A DNA stretch of 17,350 nt from assembly GCA_030699345.1 (NCBI GenBank), contig JAUYMX010000336.1, forward strand, positions 1 to 17,350, read 5' to 3'. The notes below the pieces were generated by a model that did no database searches, had not been told where the DNA came from, and was given only the letters and a program-made list of their open reading frames with translations. Every line of letters starts with the position of its first letter. Position 1 is the first letter of the stretch. This document shows positions 1 to 7,225 of the stretch, in pieces. A program made the translations under genes and the position numbers. The stretch is from Methylococcaceae bacterium (GTDB taxonomy: Bacteria; Pseudomonadota; Gammaproteobacteria; Methylococcales; Methylomonadaceae).

Positions 1-73
1 TCACTAGCCCTCTTTGGTGCGGCGTTAGATTTTCAAGAGCTTCATCAAATACTTTGAATTCGTCGGCTTTCAT
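1..73 (-). CDS. N-terminus of IS1595-family-like transposase (truncated by window edge)
   Basis: Reading the minus strand from 73, the first 24 residues begin MKADEFKVFDEAL and continue with ENLTPHQRGLV up to the window edge. A short acidic/aromatic start followed by a 'LTPxQR' helix is how many IS1595-family transposases begin, ahead of a zinc-ribbon and a DDE/DDN catalytic domain that would lie outside this window. An AAGGAGG ribosome-binding site is seen just upstream at about 78-84 on the minus strand, which supports the start. The catalytic part is not visible, so activity cannot be judged. Confidence 0.5.
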   Translation of the reverse strand, partial: MKADEFKVFDEALENLTPHQRGLV

Positions 74-139
74 TTTGCCTCCTTATCTCATTGATTTCTA
101 TTACAAGAGTGTAAACCACTAGCTAACAGTGACATAGCC
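1..139 (-). mobile_element. Left-edge fragment of an insertion sequence, probably IS1595 family
   Basis: The stretch contains the start of a transposase-like reading frame on the minus strand (start codon at 71-73), a strong Shine-Dalgarno sequence and about 65 nt of leader. The outer end is inferred at about 139, where the minus strand begins GGCTATGTCACTG and the remnant of an interrupted gene begins on the other side. Most of the element lies outside the window, so neither the second terminus nor the target duplication can be seen. IS1595 elements are known to make 8-bp target duplications; the candidate here would be 140-147. The family call rests on the first 24 residues only. Confidence 0.5.
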
Positions 140-381
140 AACGTAAATGGCTTCGAGACCCGCCACCTCAAGATGAACCGCTGGTCGGCAGTGGCGATAT
201 TCAATCGCTGAACGATCTGGCCGGAAGCTTTGAAATTGTCGAGGGCATGCGTTTGTTTCCCTTCGGCAAAACTGCGGTACTGCAAATAGCTATCGTGACA
301 TTGTTACCCGTGCTGCCATTGGCGTTGACCATGATTTCCCTGGAAGACATGGTTAAACAATTACTTGGCATTTTGTTGTGA
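140..381 (+). pseudogene. C-terminal remnant of a multi-pass membrane protein gene, cut by the adjacent IS
   Basis: An open frame without a start codon runs from about 142 to a stop at 379-381. It encodes roughly 79 residues, including PLVGSGDIQSLNDLAGSFEI and VEGMRLFPFGKTAVLQIAI, followed by a hydrophobic helix (VTLLPVLPLALTMISL) and a short amphipathic tail. This looks like the end of a conserved proteobacterial multi-pass membrane protein of unknown function; I recognise the style but cannot name a family. The frame is open to a stop at 130-132, inside the inferred IS end. The rest of the gene is missing and was probably separated by the insertion at about 139. The other part may lie beyond the far end of the IS. 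Confidence 0.6.
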
Positions 382-543
382 TATGAGTAAAAGATGATTC
401 TAACTTATAGATAATATGGTTTTTTCGTAAAGTAAGGACTGAGCATGAACAGCTTAATCTTCGTGAGCCTCTAAAAGTTAAAACACTCTCTATCTATGAG
501 AAATGTCGTAATAAGGAAGAGAGGATTCTCCATCGAACAATTG

Positions 544-560
544 AAAAAGGAGTTGTTGTC
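544..560 (+). promoter_or_regulatory. Ribosome-binding site of the DUF2252 gene
   Basis: AAAAAGGAG at about 544-552 lies 8 nt before the ATG at 561 and fixes that start. The leader from 382 to 560 is AT-rich. It contains ATAATATG at about 411-418, a possible -10-like element, but no convincing -35 partner. Confidence 0.6.
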
Positions 561-1994
561 ATGACCAAAAAAGAAACGTCTAAAAAACACGGGCATAAAC
601 ACAGCGAAGTCAACGAAGTTGTTGAATCGATCACCGTAGATCGACGCTCGCGGGCAGATCGCAAAGCGGATGGTAAATCGATGCGTCTTGCAGTGCCGTT
701 AGCGAGTCACGCACACTGGCATGCGCCAGCTCATCGCCGCGACCCGATTGATCTATTAATCGAATCCAGTATTGACCGGGTGCCTGAACTGCTGCCGATA
801 CGTTATGGCCGGATGCTGCAATCGCCGTTCGCGTTTTATCGAGGCGCGGCGGCCATTATGGCCGCCGATCTCGCTGGCTTACCGGTCACCGGTATTCGCG
901 TGCAAGCCTGCGGCGATTGCCATTTACTCAACTTTGGTACCTTTGGCACACCGGAACGGCGGTTGATTTTTGCCATCAATGATTTTGATGAAACTTTGCC
1001 CGCACCTTGGGAGTGGGACATCAAACGCCTTGCGGCAAGCTTTGTGGTTGCTGGGCGAAACAATGGTTTTTCTGCCGAAGAAGCGCGTGAGGCGGCTCAA
1101 GCAAGTGTGCGTAGTTATCGCGAGCGAATGCGGGAATTTGCCAAGATGCGTGGGCTGGACTTGTGGTACCACAGTATTGATGCGGCTGAACTCGTGGAAT
1201 CGGTCGAGGACGATGTTGCCAGGCAGCGCGCCAAAAAACGCTTGGCCAAGGCCCGAGACCGTGATGTGCTGGATGAGGATTTTCCGGAGCTGGTCACTTT
1301 CGAAGACGGTGCCCACCGCATCCGTGACAATCCGCCGCTTATTTACCATTCCCAGGCCGATGACGAAGCCGTTGTTGATGCGCGCGTGAAGGATGGATTT
1401 GCCCGTTATCGTGCCAATCTGCCTGAGGATAGACGGCTACTTTTGGATCGTTATGAATTAAAAGATGTCGCCATGAAGGTGGTCGGGGTCGGCAGTGTCG
1501 GCACCCGGTGTGCCATCATGCTGTTGATGGGGGGCGCAGACGATCCGTTGTTCCTGCAAATCAAACAAGCTCAGGCTTCGGTGTTGGAGCCTTATGCCGG
1601 AAAAAGTATTTACCCCAACCATGGGCAGCGTGTAGCGATGGGGCAACGGCTGATGCAGTCGGCAACTGACATTTTTCTTGGTTGGACCGAGACTGATCTA
1701 GGAAATCATTTTTATGTTCGGCAAATGCGCGATATGAAAGTTAAACCGCTGGTCGAACTGTTTGGGCCGGGTCTGATGAATCAATATGCTGACGCTTGCG
1801 GTTGGGCGCTGGCTCGCGCCCATGCGCGTTCCGGTGATGCGGCGAAAATCGCCGGATACTTGGGCAAGCATGAAGATTTCGATATGGCAGTGGCGGATTT
1901 TGCCGAGGCGTATGCTGATCAAAATGAGTTGGATCATCAGGCCTTGGTTAAAGCGGTTCGAGAAGGCCGTTTGGAGGCATATATCGAACGGTAG
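561..1994 (+). CDS. DUF2252 family protein
   Basis: This 477-residue protein matches the DUF2252 family, whose fold is thought to resemble aminoglycoside phosphotransferase/protein-kinase-like enzymes; the substrate is unknown. Visible family landmarks are RMLQSPFAFYRG (about residues 84-95), GDCHLLNFG (118-126, catalytic-loop-like with His121 and Asn124) and NDFDE (140-144, metal-binding-like acidic motif), followed by WEWDIKRLAAS. A conserved C-terminal part has FGPGLMNQYADACGWALARAHARSG near residues 405-430. The N-terminal 25 residues are Lys/His-rich (KKHGHKH) and probably disordered. There is no signal peptide, so it should be cytosolic, unlike almost everything downstream. It is separated from its neighbours by an IS remnant upstream and a repeat element downstream, so it is probably transcribed alone. 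Length is normal for the family and the frame is intact. Confidence 0.9.
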   Translation: MTKKETSKKHGHKHSEVNEVVESITVDRRSRADRKADGKSMRLAVPLASHAHWHAPAHRRDPIDLLIESSIDRVPELLPIRYGRMLQSPFAFYRGAAAIMAADLAGLPVTGIRVQACGDCHLLNFGTFGTPERRLIFAINDFDETLPAPWEWDIKRLAASFVVAGRNNGFSAEEAREAAQASVRSYRERMREFAKMRGLDLWYHSIDAAELVESVEDDVARQRAKKRLAKARDRDVLDEDFPELVTFEDGAHRIRDNPPLIYHSQADDEAVVDARVKDGFARYRANLPEDRRLLLDRYELKDVAMKVVGVGSVGTRCAIMLLMGGADDPLFLQIKQAQASVLEPYAGKSIYPNHGQRVAMGQRLMQSATDIFLGWTETDLGNHFYVRQMRDMKVKPLVELFGPGLMNQYADACGWALARAHARSGDAAKIAGYLGKHEDFDMAVADFAEAYADQNELDHQALVKAVREGRLEAYIER

Positions 1995-2030
1995 TTATTA
2001 ATCGGATAATTCAAAGTAGTAAACTTAATC

Positions 2031-2174
2031 GTAACTGTTCAGTTTCTTGATCGAGCGGTCATGCGTAGGTTGGATAAGCGCTAGCGCATCCGGCAAATGC
2101 GGTGGATGCGCGTTGCTTATCCACTCTACACAATAAACGCATAGCCTCACTCAGATTAAAGACTGAATAGTTAA
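2031..2174 (-). mobile_element. GTAACTATTCAG-type palindromic MITE, copy A (inverted relative to B-D)
   Basis: The 144-bp element starts GTAACTGTTCAGT and ends ACTGAATAGTTA(A), with a large internal hairpin built from GTAGGTTGGATAAGC and GCTTATCCACTCTAC arms. The flanks ACTTAATC (2023-2030) and ATTTAATC (2175-2182) match at 7 of 8 positions, as expected for an aged 8-bp target duplication. The core runs opposite to copies B, C and D. The right end lies 27 nt before the TTG start of the lipoprotein gene at 2202. It has no coding capacity. Confidence 0.85.
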
Positions 2175-2201
2175 ATTTAATCCTTAATTAGGAGATAGCA
2201 A

Positions 2202-2996
2202 TTGAAAACAAACCGTCAATTTATAACAAGACATCCCTTCAAATTGGGCCTGTTGATAAGTGCGATAGCTGTGCTATCGGGGTGTTCTACGGTTCAGAAA
2301 GAAACCAATGCAGTGAAATCTGTTGCCGTGCAACCGGCAGCAGATGCAGGGTTTATTGAGCATCCAGAACTTCAGAGCAGGCCGACGGATTTACCGTTTC
2401 AAAAGGTCTGGATCAAGCCCGGTTTTGACAAGGCTGGGTATCAAGAATTGGTGGTCGCGCCGGTGAATACTCAGTACATGCAGCAAATGGATTGGCTCCA
2501 TCAGTTGAGTTCCGCCAGCTTGCTCGGTGGTGTACAAAAAGACATTGAAGAACTTGCGCAGTATTTCCACGAGCAAGTGGTGAATGAATTTAAGCACGAT
2601 CCTAAGCATCGCTTCCAGGTTGTAGAACTTGCTAGCCAGCATCGGCAACCGGCCTTGCGTTTAGAACTTGCGTTGATCGAGATCAACCCTTCGCAGCCTG
2701 CTTTGCATGCGGCCGGTTGGTTGATACCGGGTGGTGGCACGGCTGCCGGTGTTGTTAACCAGCGTAGAGCTGCTTTTGAAGGTCGCCTGCGCGATTTGCA
2801 AACCGGTGAGGTAGTTGCGACTTTCGCCGACCGCGACATGCAGGACGCCGGTCCCCTCGATTTGACCCGCCTGACTTGGTACGGCCCAGCTAAAGGCATT
2901 ATTGATCAGTGGGCGAAGCAGTTTGTGCAAATCGCTAACCGCAAACCTGGTGAGGCAGTGACCGATCCGACCGCGTTTACTTTGAGACCTTTTTAA
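2202..2996 (+). CDS. Lipoprotein, DUF3313-like
   Basis: This 264-residue predicted lipoprotein has a basic N-terminus, a hydrophobic stretch and a lipobox LSGC with the acylated Cys at residue 28. Features matching DUF3313-type lipoproteins are FQKVWIKPGF (about 66-75), GWLIPGGGTAAGVVN (172-186) and the C-terminal TGEVVATFADRDMQ (201-214) with LTRLTWYGPAKGIIDQWAKQ (221-240). Function of the family is unknown; it is generally periplasm-facing and membrane-anchored. The start is TTG at 2202. GGAG at 2191-2194 has a 7-nt spacer to it, and no in-frame ATG exists before the lipobox, so TTG is needed to make an exported protein. It is preceded by repeat copy A and followed by a REP/MITE region, so it is probably monocistronic. 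Confidence 0.75.
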   Translation: MKTNRQFITRHPFKLGLLISAIAVLSGCSTVQKETNAVKSVAVQPAADAGFIEHPELQSRPTDLPFQKVWIKPGFDKAGYQELVVAPVNTQYMQQMDWLHQLSSASLLGGVQKDIEELAQYFHEQVVNEFKHDPKHRFQVVELASQHRQPALRLELALIEINPSQPALHAAGWLIPGGGTAAGVVNQRRAAFEGRLRDLQTGEVVATFADRDMQDAGPLDLTRLTWYGPAKGIIDQWAKQFVQIANRKPGEAVTDPTAFTLRPF

Positions 2997-3011
2997 TAAA
3001 GCAAGTTAAGC

Positions 3012-3070
3012 GGTTGAGCGGAGTCGAAGCGAACAAATGGCTCGCCACTTGGCTTAGGCTCCGCTCAGCC
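3012..3070. repeat. REP-like palindrome of the GAGCGGAGTCGAAG type
   Basis: GGTTGAGCGGAGTCGAAGC at 3012-3030 pairs imperfectly with GGCTTAGGCTCCGCTCAGCC at 3051-3070, forming a hairpin just after the DUF3313 gene. Related half-sites recur near 13808 and 16409. It could act as an mRNA stabiliser or terminator-like structure. No T-run follows it. Confidence 0.6.
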
Positions 3071-3084
3071 TACATTTGGATTTA

Positions 3085-3310
3085 ATACCAATCCCAATAA
3101 ATTCATATCTTATTGTTTCTTAGCTGGTTGAAGGCTAGCTCAACGTTAAGGATTAACCGTTCGCCTGTCCTTAGATCACCCTTGTGGTGAAGCCTGTCGA
3201 AGGGTGAATGGTTAATCCGTTCATGGTTCGACAAGCTCTCCACGAACGGCTTAACTTAACGACATTGAAGAATTAATAGGATTTAATTAAAAACTTATTG
3301 GGATTGGTAT
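3085..3310. mobile_element. MITE-like element with ATACCAATCCCAATAA termini carrying an internal REP
   Basis: Perfect 16-bp inverted termini, ATACCAATCCCAATAA (3085-3100) and TTATTGGGATTGGTAT (3295-3310), bound a 226-bp non-coding stretch. If the element is defined as CCAATCCC...GGGATTGG it is flanked by TA on both sides, which would fit a TA target duplication of the IS630/Tc1 kind, but the boundary is ambiguous. Inside lies a palindromic repeat with GTCGAAGGGTGAATGG, GGTTCGACAAGCTC and CACGAACGGCTTAAC segments, a REP style seen in many proteobacteria. The element fills most of the 353-nt gap between 2996 and 3350. Confidence 0.65.
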
Positions 3311-3337
3311 GACTTAATGACAACGACGTGTGAAACC

Positions 3338-3342
3338 AGGAG
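3338..3342 (+). promoter_or_regulatory. Ribosome-binding site deciding the OprB start
   Basis: AGGAG at 3338-3342 lies 7 nt before the ATG at 3350. An upstream in-frame ATG at 3317 lies 7 nt after the MITE terminus, has no Shine-Dalgarno sequence, and would put 11 extra residues ahead of a normal signal peptide. Confidence 0.7.
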
Positions 3343-3349
3343 ATTTACC

Positions 3350-4771
3350 ATGAAAACAAAGCATATCAGTCGGGTCGGAGATGTCCCACTGGGTTTGCTC
3401 GGTGCCGTGTTATTGATGGGCCCGGGGTCGGCTGCCCATGCACTGGGACCGGTCGAGGTACCGCCAACTTGGGGTGGCGATTTGTCGTCACGACCACGGC
3501 TGACTGGCGATTGGGGCGGCACGCGCGATGAGCTTGGTAAGAAAGGCGTGGTGTTGGGCGCAGAGATGATGTTACTGCCGGGCGGCGTTGTCACCGGTGG
3601 CAAAGACACCAATGCTGAGTTTTGGGGTAACGTCGATTACACGCTAAACCTGGATACCGAAAAAATGGGCCTGTGGCCAGGCGGTTTCTTCAAGTTTGAA
3701 GGTGTATCAAGCTTTGGCAATACCCTTTATAACGATGTCGGTGCCTTTGTGCCCAGCAATGTAACCACCTTATTTCCGGGTGTTAACCAAGCAGACAGTG
3801 GCTTGATGCAGGCGAACTATACCCAATTTTTAAGCACCAAGTTTGGCGTAGTGATGGGCAAAATGAGCTTGTTAGAATTTACGCCGACTGAGTTTTATGG
3901 CAATTATCACAATCAGTTCATGAACTCGGCACTCAATTTTTCCCTGACTAATGCTCTGGTGCCCCTTTCGGCGTATGGCGGCGGCATACTGTTTTTGCCG
4001 ACCAAAGATGTCACGCTGATGGCTTTGGCGTTGGATGCCAGCGGCACACCGTCAGAGAATGACGTTAGCAAGGCCTTTGATGACGGGGCAACGGTACTCA
4101 GTGCGGCTAAAATTAATGTCAAACCGTTTGGATTGGTTGGGCATCAAAGTCTGACGGGGGTCTGGAGTAATAAGACACGCTTGTCGCTGGATCAAGATCC
4201 CAGCAATGTGGCCCGTATGCTCTTAACCGAGCGCTATCCTCGCCTCGGTAACCCTGGGCCGATCTTAACGCGAATACTCGAGCGATTTTTCCCGCAATTA
4301 TTGGTCCCAGTCCAGCCTTTAAACCATAAAGACAACACCTGGGTGATCAATTACGCTTTTGATCAATATTTATGGCAGCCTGAGGGCGATTCGAAACGAG
4401 GCATCGGTCTGTTCTTTAACTTTGGCGCTACCGACGGCAATCCAAATCCGGTCCAATACAGTTACATGATGGGTATTGGCGGCAAAGGCCCGTTTCAGAG
4501 CCGTTCGCATGACAGCTTTGGCATTGGCTGGGCGCGTACTCAGTTCAGCGATCAGTTTGTGCCGTTACTACGCGAGCGGCTGGGTTTGGGGCTCGACCAC
4601 GAGGATGCGATAGAAATGTATTACACCGCCGCAGTGACGCCTTGGTTGAGTGTGAGCCCTAATCTGCAAGTGATTAATTCAGGCTTGAATAAGACGCTTG
4701 ATCAGAATAACAGTCTGAAGAATTTGGACACATCAGTTGAAGCCAGTTTACGCATGACGATTCAATTTTAA
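3350..4771 (+). CDS. Carbohydrate porin, OprB family
   Basis: From the ATG at 3350 the product is 473 residues with a Sec signal peptide ending about GSAAHA (residue 31). The mature part begins with the OprB hallmark RPRLTGDWGGTRDELGKKGV and continues as alternating amphipathic beta-strands to a C-terminal Phe (LRMTIQF), the normal outer-membrane beta-barrel sorting end. OprB-type porins form 16-stranded barrels passing sugars and other small hydrophilic solutes; the substrate here is not predictable. Family features in the body include NYTQFLSTKFGVVMGKM, FGIGWARTQFSD and a conserved MYYTAAVTPWLSVSPNLQ segment. It begins right after the MITE at 3085-3310. Only 38 nt separate it from the next gene, so they are probably co-transcribed. 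Length is normal for the family. Confidence 0.9.
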   Translation: MKTKHISRVGDVPLGLLGAVLLMGPGSAAHALGPVEVPPTWGGDLSSRPRLTGDWGGTRDELGKKGVVLGAEMMLLPGGVVTGGKDTNAEFWGNVDYTLNLDTEKMGLWPGGFFKFEGVSSFGNTLYNDVGAFVPSNVTTLFPGVNQADSGLMQANYTQFLSTKFGVVMGKMSLLEFTPTEFYGNYHNQFMNSALNFSLTNALVPLSAYGGGILFLPTKDVTLMALALDASGTPSENDVSKAFDDGATVLSAAKINVKPFGLVGHQSLTGVWSNKTRLSLDQDPSNVARMLLTERYPRLGNPGPILTRILERFFPQLLVPVQPLNHKDNTWVINYAFDQYLWQPEGDSKRGIGLFFNFGATDGNPNPVQYSYMMGIGGKGPFQSRSHDSFGIGWARTQFSDQFVPLLRERLGLGLDHEDAIEMYYTAAVTPWLSVSPNLQVINSGLNKTLDQNNSLKNLDTSVEASLRMTIQF

Positions 4772-4809
4772 GACACACCCTTACACGGTAATTAAGTGGG
4801 ATAAAAATT

Positions 4810-6108
4810 ATGAAGAAAATTTCTAGTTTTAAAGTAAAAGCCGGGTGGCTGTTGTCATCTGTTGCAATCAGCGTGTTGTTATCCGGCTGTGCAGGAATTG
4901 GTAAGGGCGTTGCGGAAGCCCTTTTAGAAAAGACCGAAAATGAAGATACCCGGCAATGCCAGGTATGGGGCAAGTCCTTTACAGGTCTTGAACCAGGTCT
5001 AATCAAAAAGCAGGGTAAAACCAAAGTATTGTTTGTGCATGGCGTCGGCGACCATGTACCGGGCTATACCACCCAGTTCTTGGAGAAATTAGCCAAGGAA
5101 TTAAACCTAAACATGCGCACGGAAGGCCAGAAAAATATCGAACTGTCCGCACCGTTAGTTTTAGGTAAAAATCTTGGTAACTTACGAGTTACGCACTTGT
5201 TCAATGAAGAAAACGGTAAAGACCTGACTTTTTATGAACTGACTTGGTCGGAAATTACCCGTAAAGAAAAGGAATTGCTGGGATTCGATACCTCCGGTGA
5301 ATACGATTTTCGGCGCGCAAGAATTAACGCCATGCTGAAAAAATTCAGTAATGATACCGGTCCAGACCCGATCATTTATATGGGACATAGCCGTGAGGCA
5401 ATTCTGGCGGCGTTTGGGCAGTCGTTTTGCTGGATGGCGACAGGCGATTACGGTGATCTTCCCGCTAGCGGCACGCATGTATGTAACGGTCTGAACGATT
5501 CTAATATCAAGTATATTGCCAATGACGACTATGTAATGATTTCTCATAGTTTAGGGAGTCGTATCACCATTGATGGCATGCAACGTATCGCCCATATCAT
5601 GGCGAATGTTAACCAATACGCCGATCCCAGTAAGAAGCTGGAGATCACTGAAAAATCAATTCAGGCGCTGCAAAATAAACGTGTACCTATTTATATGTTG
5701 TCCAATCAGTTGCCGATGCTGCAATTGGGTAGAGAATTGCCTGAGGTAGTCGGACAAGAAGCAAGTTACTGCCAACCGAGTGGGGCTAACTACAACCATC
5801 GTATGGTTAAACAAACTGAAATCATTGCCTTCAGTGATCCTAACGACTTGTTAAGTTATGGCATACCGCCAGGTTTTACTGATAAATATCTTGATTCAAG
5901 GCTGTGTACCACCGTTACCAATATCAATATCAACGTCGCAAAAATTATGGACGCCTTCGGTCTGACCGATCTTGCAAATCCGATGGAAGCGCATATCGGC
6001 TATGACACGGATGATCGAGTAGTGGCATTAATTGCCAAAGGTATCGGGCATCCGGCGGCGGCGCAGTTAGTTAAAGATCGCTGTGAATTTACCAAGGAAG
6101 TTAAGTAG
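4810..6108 (+). CDS. Lipoprotein with alpha/beta-hydrolase (serine lipase-like) fold
   Basis: This 432-residue protein has a lipoprotein signal peptide (LSGC, Cys27). The body looks like an alpha/beta hydrolase: VLFVHGVGD (73-81) as the strand/oxyanion-hole segment, SHSLGS (245-250) as the nucleophile elbow with Ser247, FSDPNDLLSY (341-350) supplying a candidate acid (Asp343 or Asp346), and MEAHIGY (392-398) supplying candidate His395. The elbow is S-H-S-L-G rather than the usual G-x-S-x-G, a tolerated variation. I cannot name a specific family or substrate; lipase, esterase or thioesterase activity is inferred. It sits between two outer-membrane beta-barrel genes with short gaps (38 and 44 nt), suggesting a three-gene unit and a product anchored in the outer membrane. 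The Shine-Dalgarno sequence is weak (AGTGGGA), consistent with translation within an operon. Confidence 0.7.
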   Translation: MKKISSFKVKAGWLLSSVAISVLLSGCAGIGKGVAEALLEKTENEDTRQCQVWGKSFTGLEPGLIKKQGKTKVLFVHGVGDHVPGYTTQFLEKLAKELNLNMRTEGQKNIELSAPLVLGKNLGNLRVTHLFNEENGKDLTFYELTWSEITRKEKELLGFDTSGEYDFRRARINAMLKKFSNDTGPDPIIYMGHSREAILAAFGQSFCWMATGDYGDLPASGTHVCNGLNDSNIKYIANDDYVMISHSLGSRITIDGMQRIAHIMANVNQYADPSKKLEITEKSIQALQNKRVPIYMLSNQLPMLQLGRELPEVVGQEASYCQPSGANYNHRMVKQTEIIAFSDPNDLLSYGIPPGFTDKYLDSRLCTTVTNININVAKIMDAFGLTDLANPMEAHIGYDTDDRVVALIAKGIGHPAAAQLVKDRCEFTKEVK

Positions 6109-6152
6109 AGCGCGGTCTCAGGAATTCTTTTGCTGATTTTATAGGGCCTCTT

Positions 6153-6947
6153 ATGACAATAAATCGAATCTGTCGAATAGCCATTGCTATCGGTTTGATC
6201 TCTCATATCGGCTCTGTATCGGCTCAGAATGATGCGACCGAGCTGGCTAAACAAGATCAAAATCCGTTTACTCGGTTTAGTAAATTGATGGTTGAAGAAA
6301 ATGCACAAATGGGCTTTGGTCCAGATAAAGACGTTTTGAATTATCTAAGGGTTCAGCCAATGGTGCCCTTTGAGTTAAACGAAGACTGGAGCCTCATTAC
6401 CCGTTCGGTGATCCCGATTGTGCATTTGCCGTTTCCCCAGCAAACCGATGGCTTAAGTGATGTCGCCTTACAATTTTTACTGACGCCGAATAAAACCGGC
6501 CAATTTCTTTGGGGCGTTGGACCTACGTTAATTGCTCCCACAGCCACCGAAAAAATGCTCGGTAGCGGAAAGTGGGCGGCAGGGCCTCTTTTGGGAGGTG
6601 TTTACATCAATGGGCCATGGGTTTTTAGCACTGTTGCCTCAAATGTTTGGTCGTTTGCAGGCGACGAGAGCCGACGCGATGTCAACACCATGTCTTTACG
6701 TCCCACGATTAACTACAACCTTCCCAATGGCTGGTATTTGACCAGCTCTCCGTCAATTATTGCGGTGTGGGGAGAAACGCAGGCTAATCGATGGTTGGTG
6801 CCTGTGGGTGGGGGTGTTGGTAAAGTTTTTTCGTTGGGCGATCAGCTGATGAGTACATCGCTAGAGAGTTACTATCATCTGGTATCGCCAACCATCGGCC
6901 CTGATTGGCAACTTCGTTTTCAGGTCACCTTGTTGTTTCCTAAATGA
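6153..6947 (+). CDS. Outer-membrane beta-barrel protein, phenol MetA-pathway/transporter-like
   Basis: This 264-residue exported protein has a signal peptide ending about SVSA-Q (residue 24). After the helical opening DATELAKQDQNPFTRFSKLM come short amphipathic strands: YLRVQPMVPFELNEDWSLIT, RSVIPIVHLPF, GLSDVALQFLLTPN, WGVGPTLIAPTAT and LGSGKWAAGPLLGGVY. This pattern is typical of the 'putative MetA-pathway of phenol degradation' barrel family, often mislabelled neuromedin U in databases. The name does not imply phenol metabolism. The C-terminus ends VTLLFPK, close to a barrel-type end. The gene begins 44 nt after the hydrolase lipoprotein gene and has no strong Shine-Dalgarno sequence (AGGGCC), so it probably belongs to the porin-hydrolase transcription unit. 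It is followed by repeat copy B. Confidence 0.75.
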   Translation: MTINRICRIAIAIGLISHIGSVSAQNDATELAKQDQNPFTRFSKLMVEENAQMGFGPDKDVLNYLRVQPMVPFELNEDWSLITRSVIPIVHLPFPQQTDGLSDVALQFLLTPNKTGQFLWGVGPTLIAPTATEKMLGSGKWAAGPLLGGVYINGPWVFSTVASNVWSFAGDESRRDVNTMSLRPTINYNLPNGWYLTSSPSIIAVWGETQANRWLVPVGGGVGKVFSLGDQLMSTSLESYYHLVSPTIGPDWQLRFQVTLLFPK

Positions 6948-6995
6948 AATTGGCAATAAATCATGCGAGGCATGTGCAGCAATCCTAAATATATT

Positions 6996-7139
6996 GTAAC
7001 TATTCAGTCTTTAATCTGAGTGAGGCTATGCGATTATTGTGTAGGGTGGATAAGCAACGCGCATCCACCGCATTTGCCGGATGCGCTAGCGCTTATCCAG
7101 CCTACGCATGACGGCTCGATCAAGAGACTGAATAGTTAC
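6996..7139 (+). mobile_element. GTAACTATTCAG-type palindromic MITE, copy B
   Basis: The 144-bp element is bounded by GTAACTATTCAGTCT and AGACTGAATAGTTAC (15-bp perfect inverted repeat). Perfect 8-bp flanks AATATATT lie at 6988-6995 and 7140-7147. The inside is a long imperfect hairpin: GGTGGATAAGCAACGCGCATCC against GGATGCGCTAGCGCTTATCC, with a short CATTTGCC loop region. There is no ORF. It lies 86 nt upstream of the carbonic anhydrase gene. Confidence 0.9.
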
Positions 7140-7225
7140 AATATATTGCATTATTGGCACTGGATTATCTTATGGGGAATAACGTAGCTCGTAGCGGTTA
7201 GGCAATTTTTGGAGGCAAAAAATTT

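Noticed and set aside
88..285. 65-codon minus-strand ORF across the IS/pseudogene junction
   Set aside because: It spans the inferred IS boundary and runs antisense to the pseudogene remnant. No start signal or domain is seen.
444..473. Ten-codon ORF in the leader of the DUF2252 gene as a leader peptide
   Set aside because: It has no ribosome-binding site, no regulatory codon run and no attenuator-like structure nearby.
924..1349. 141-codon ORF on the minus strand inside the DUF2252 gene
   Set aside because: It lies fully opposite a well-conserved coding frame, has no ribosome-binding site or recognisable domain, and reads like a shadow frame. The similar plus-strand frame at 970-1389 is rejected for the same reason.
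3317..3349. Earlier ATG for the OprB porin
   Set aside because: It lacks a Shine-Dalgarno sequence and would add 11 residues before a normal signal peptide. AGGAG at 3338-3342 serves the ATG at 3350.
7154..7182. TTGGCAC at 7154 as a sigma-54 promoter or sigma-70 -35 box for the carbonic anhydrase gene
   Set aside because: At the sigma-54 spacing the -12 position reads TC instead of GC. At 17-bp sigma-70 spacing the -10 would be AATAAC. Both are too weak to call.
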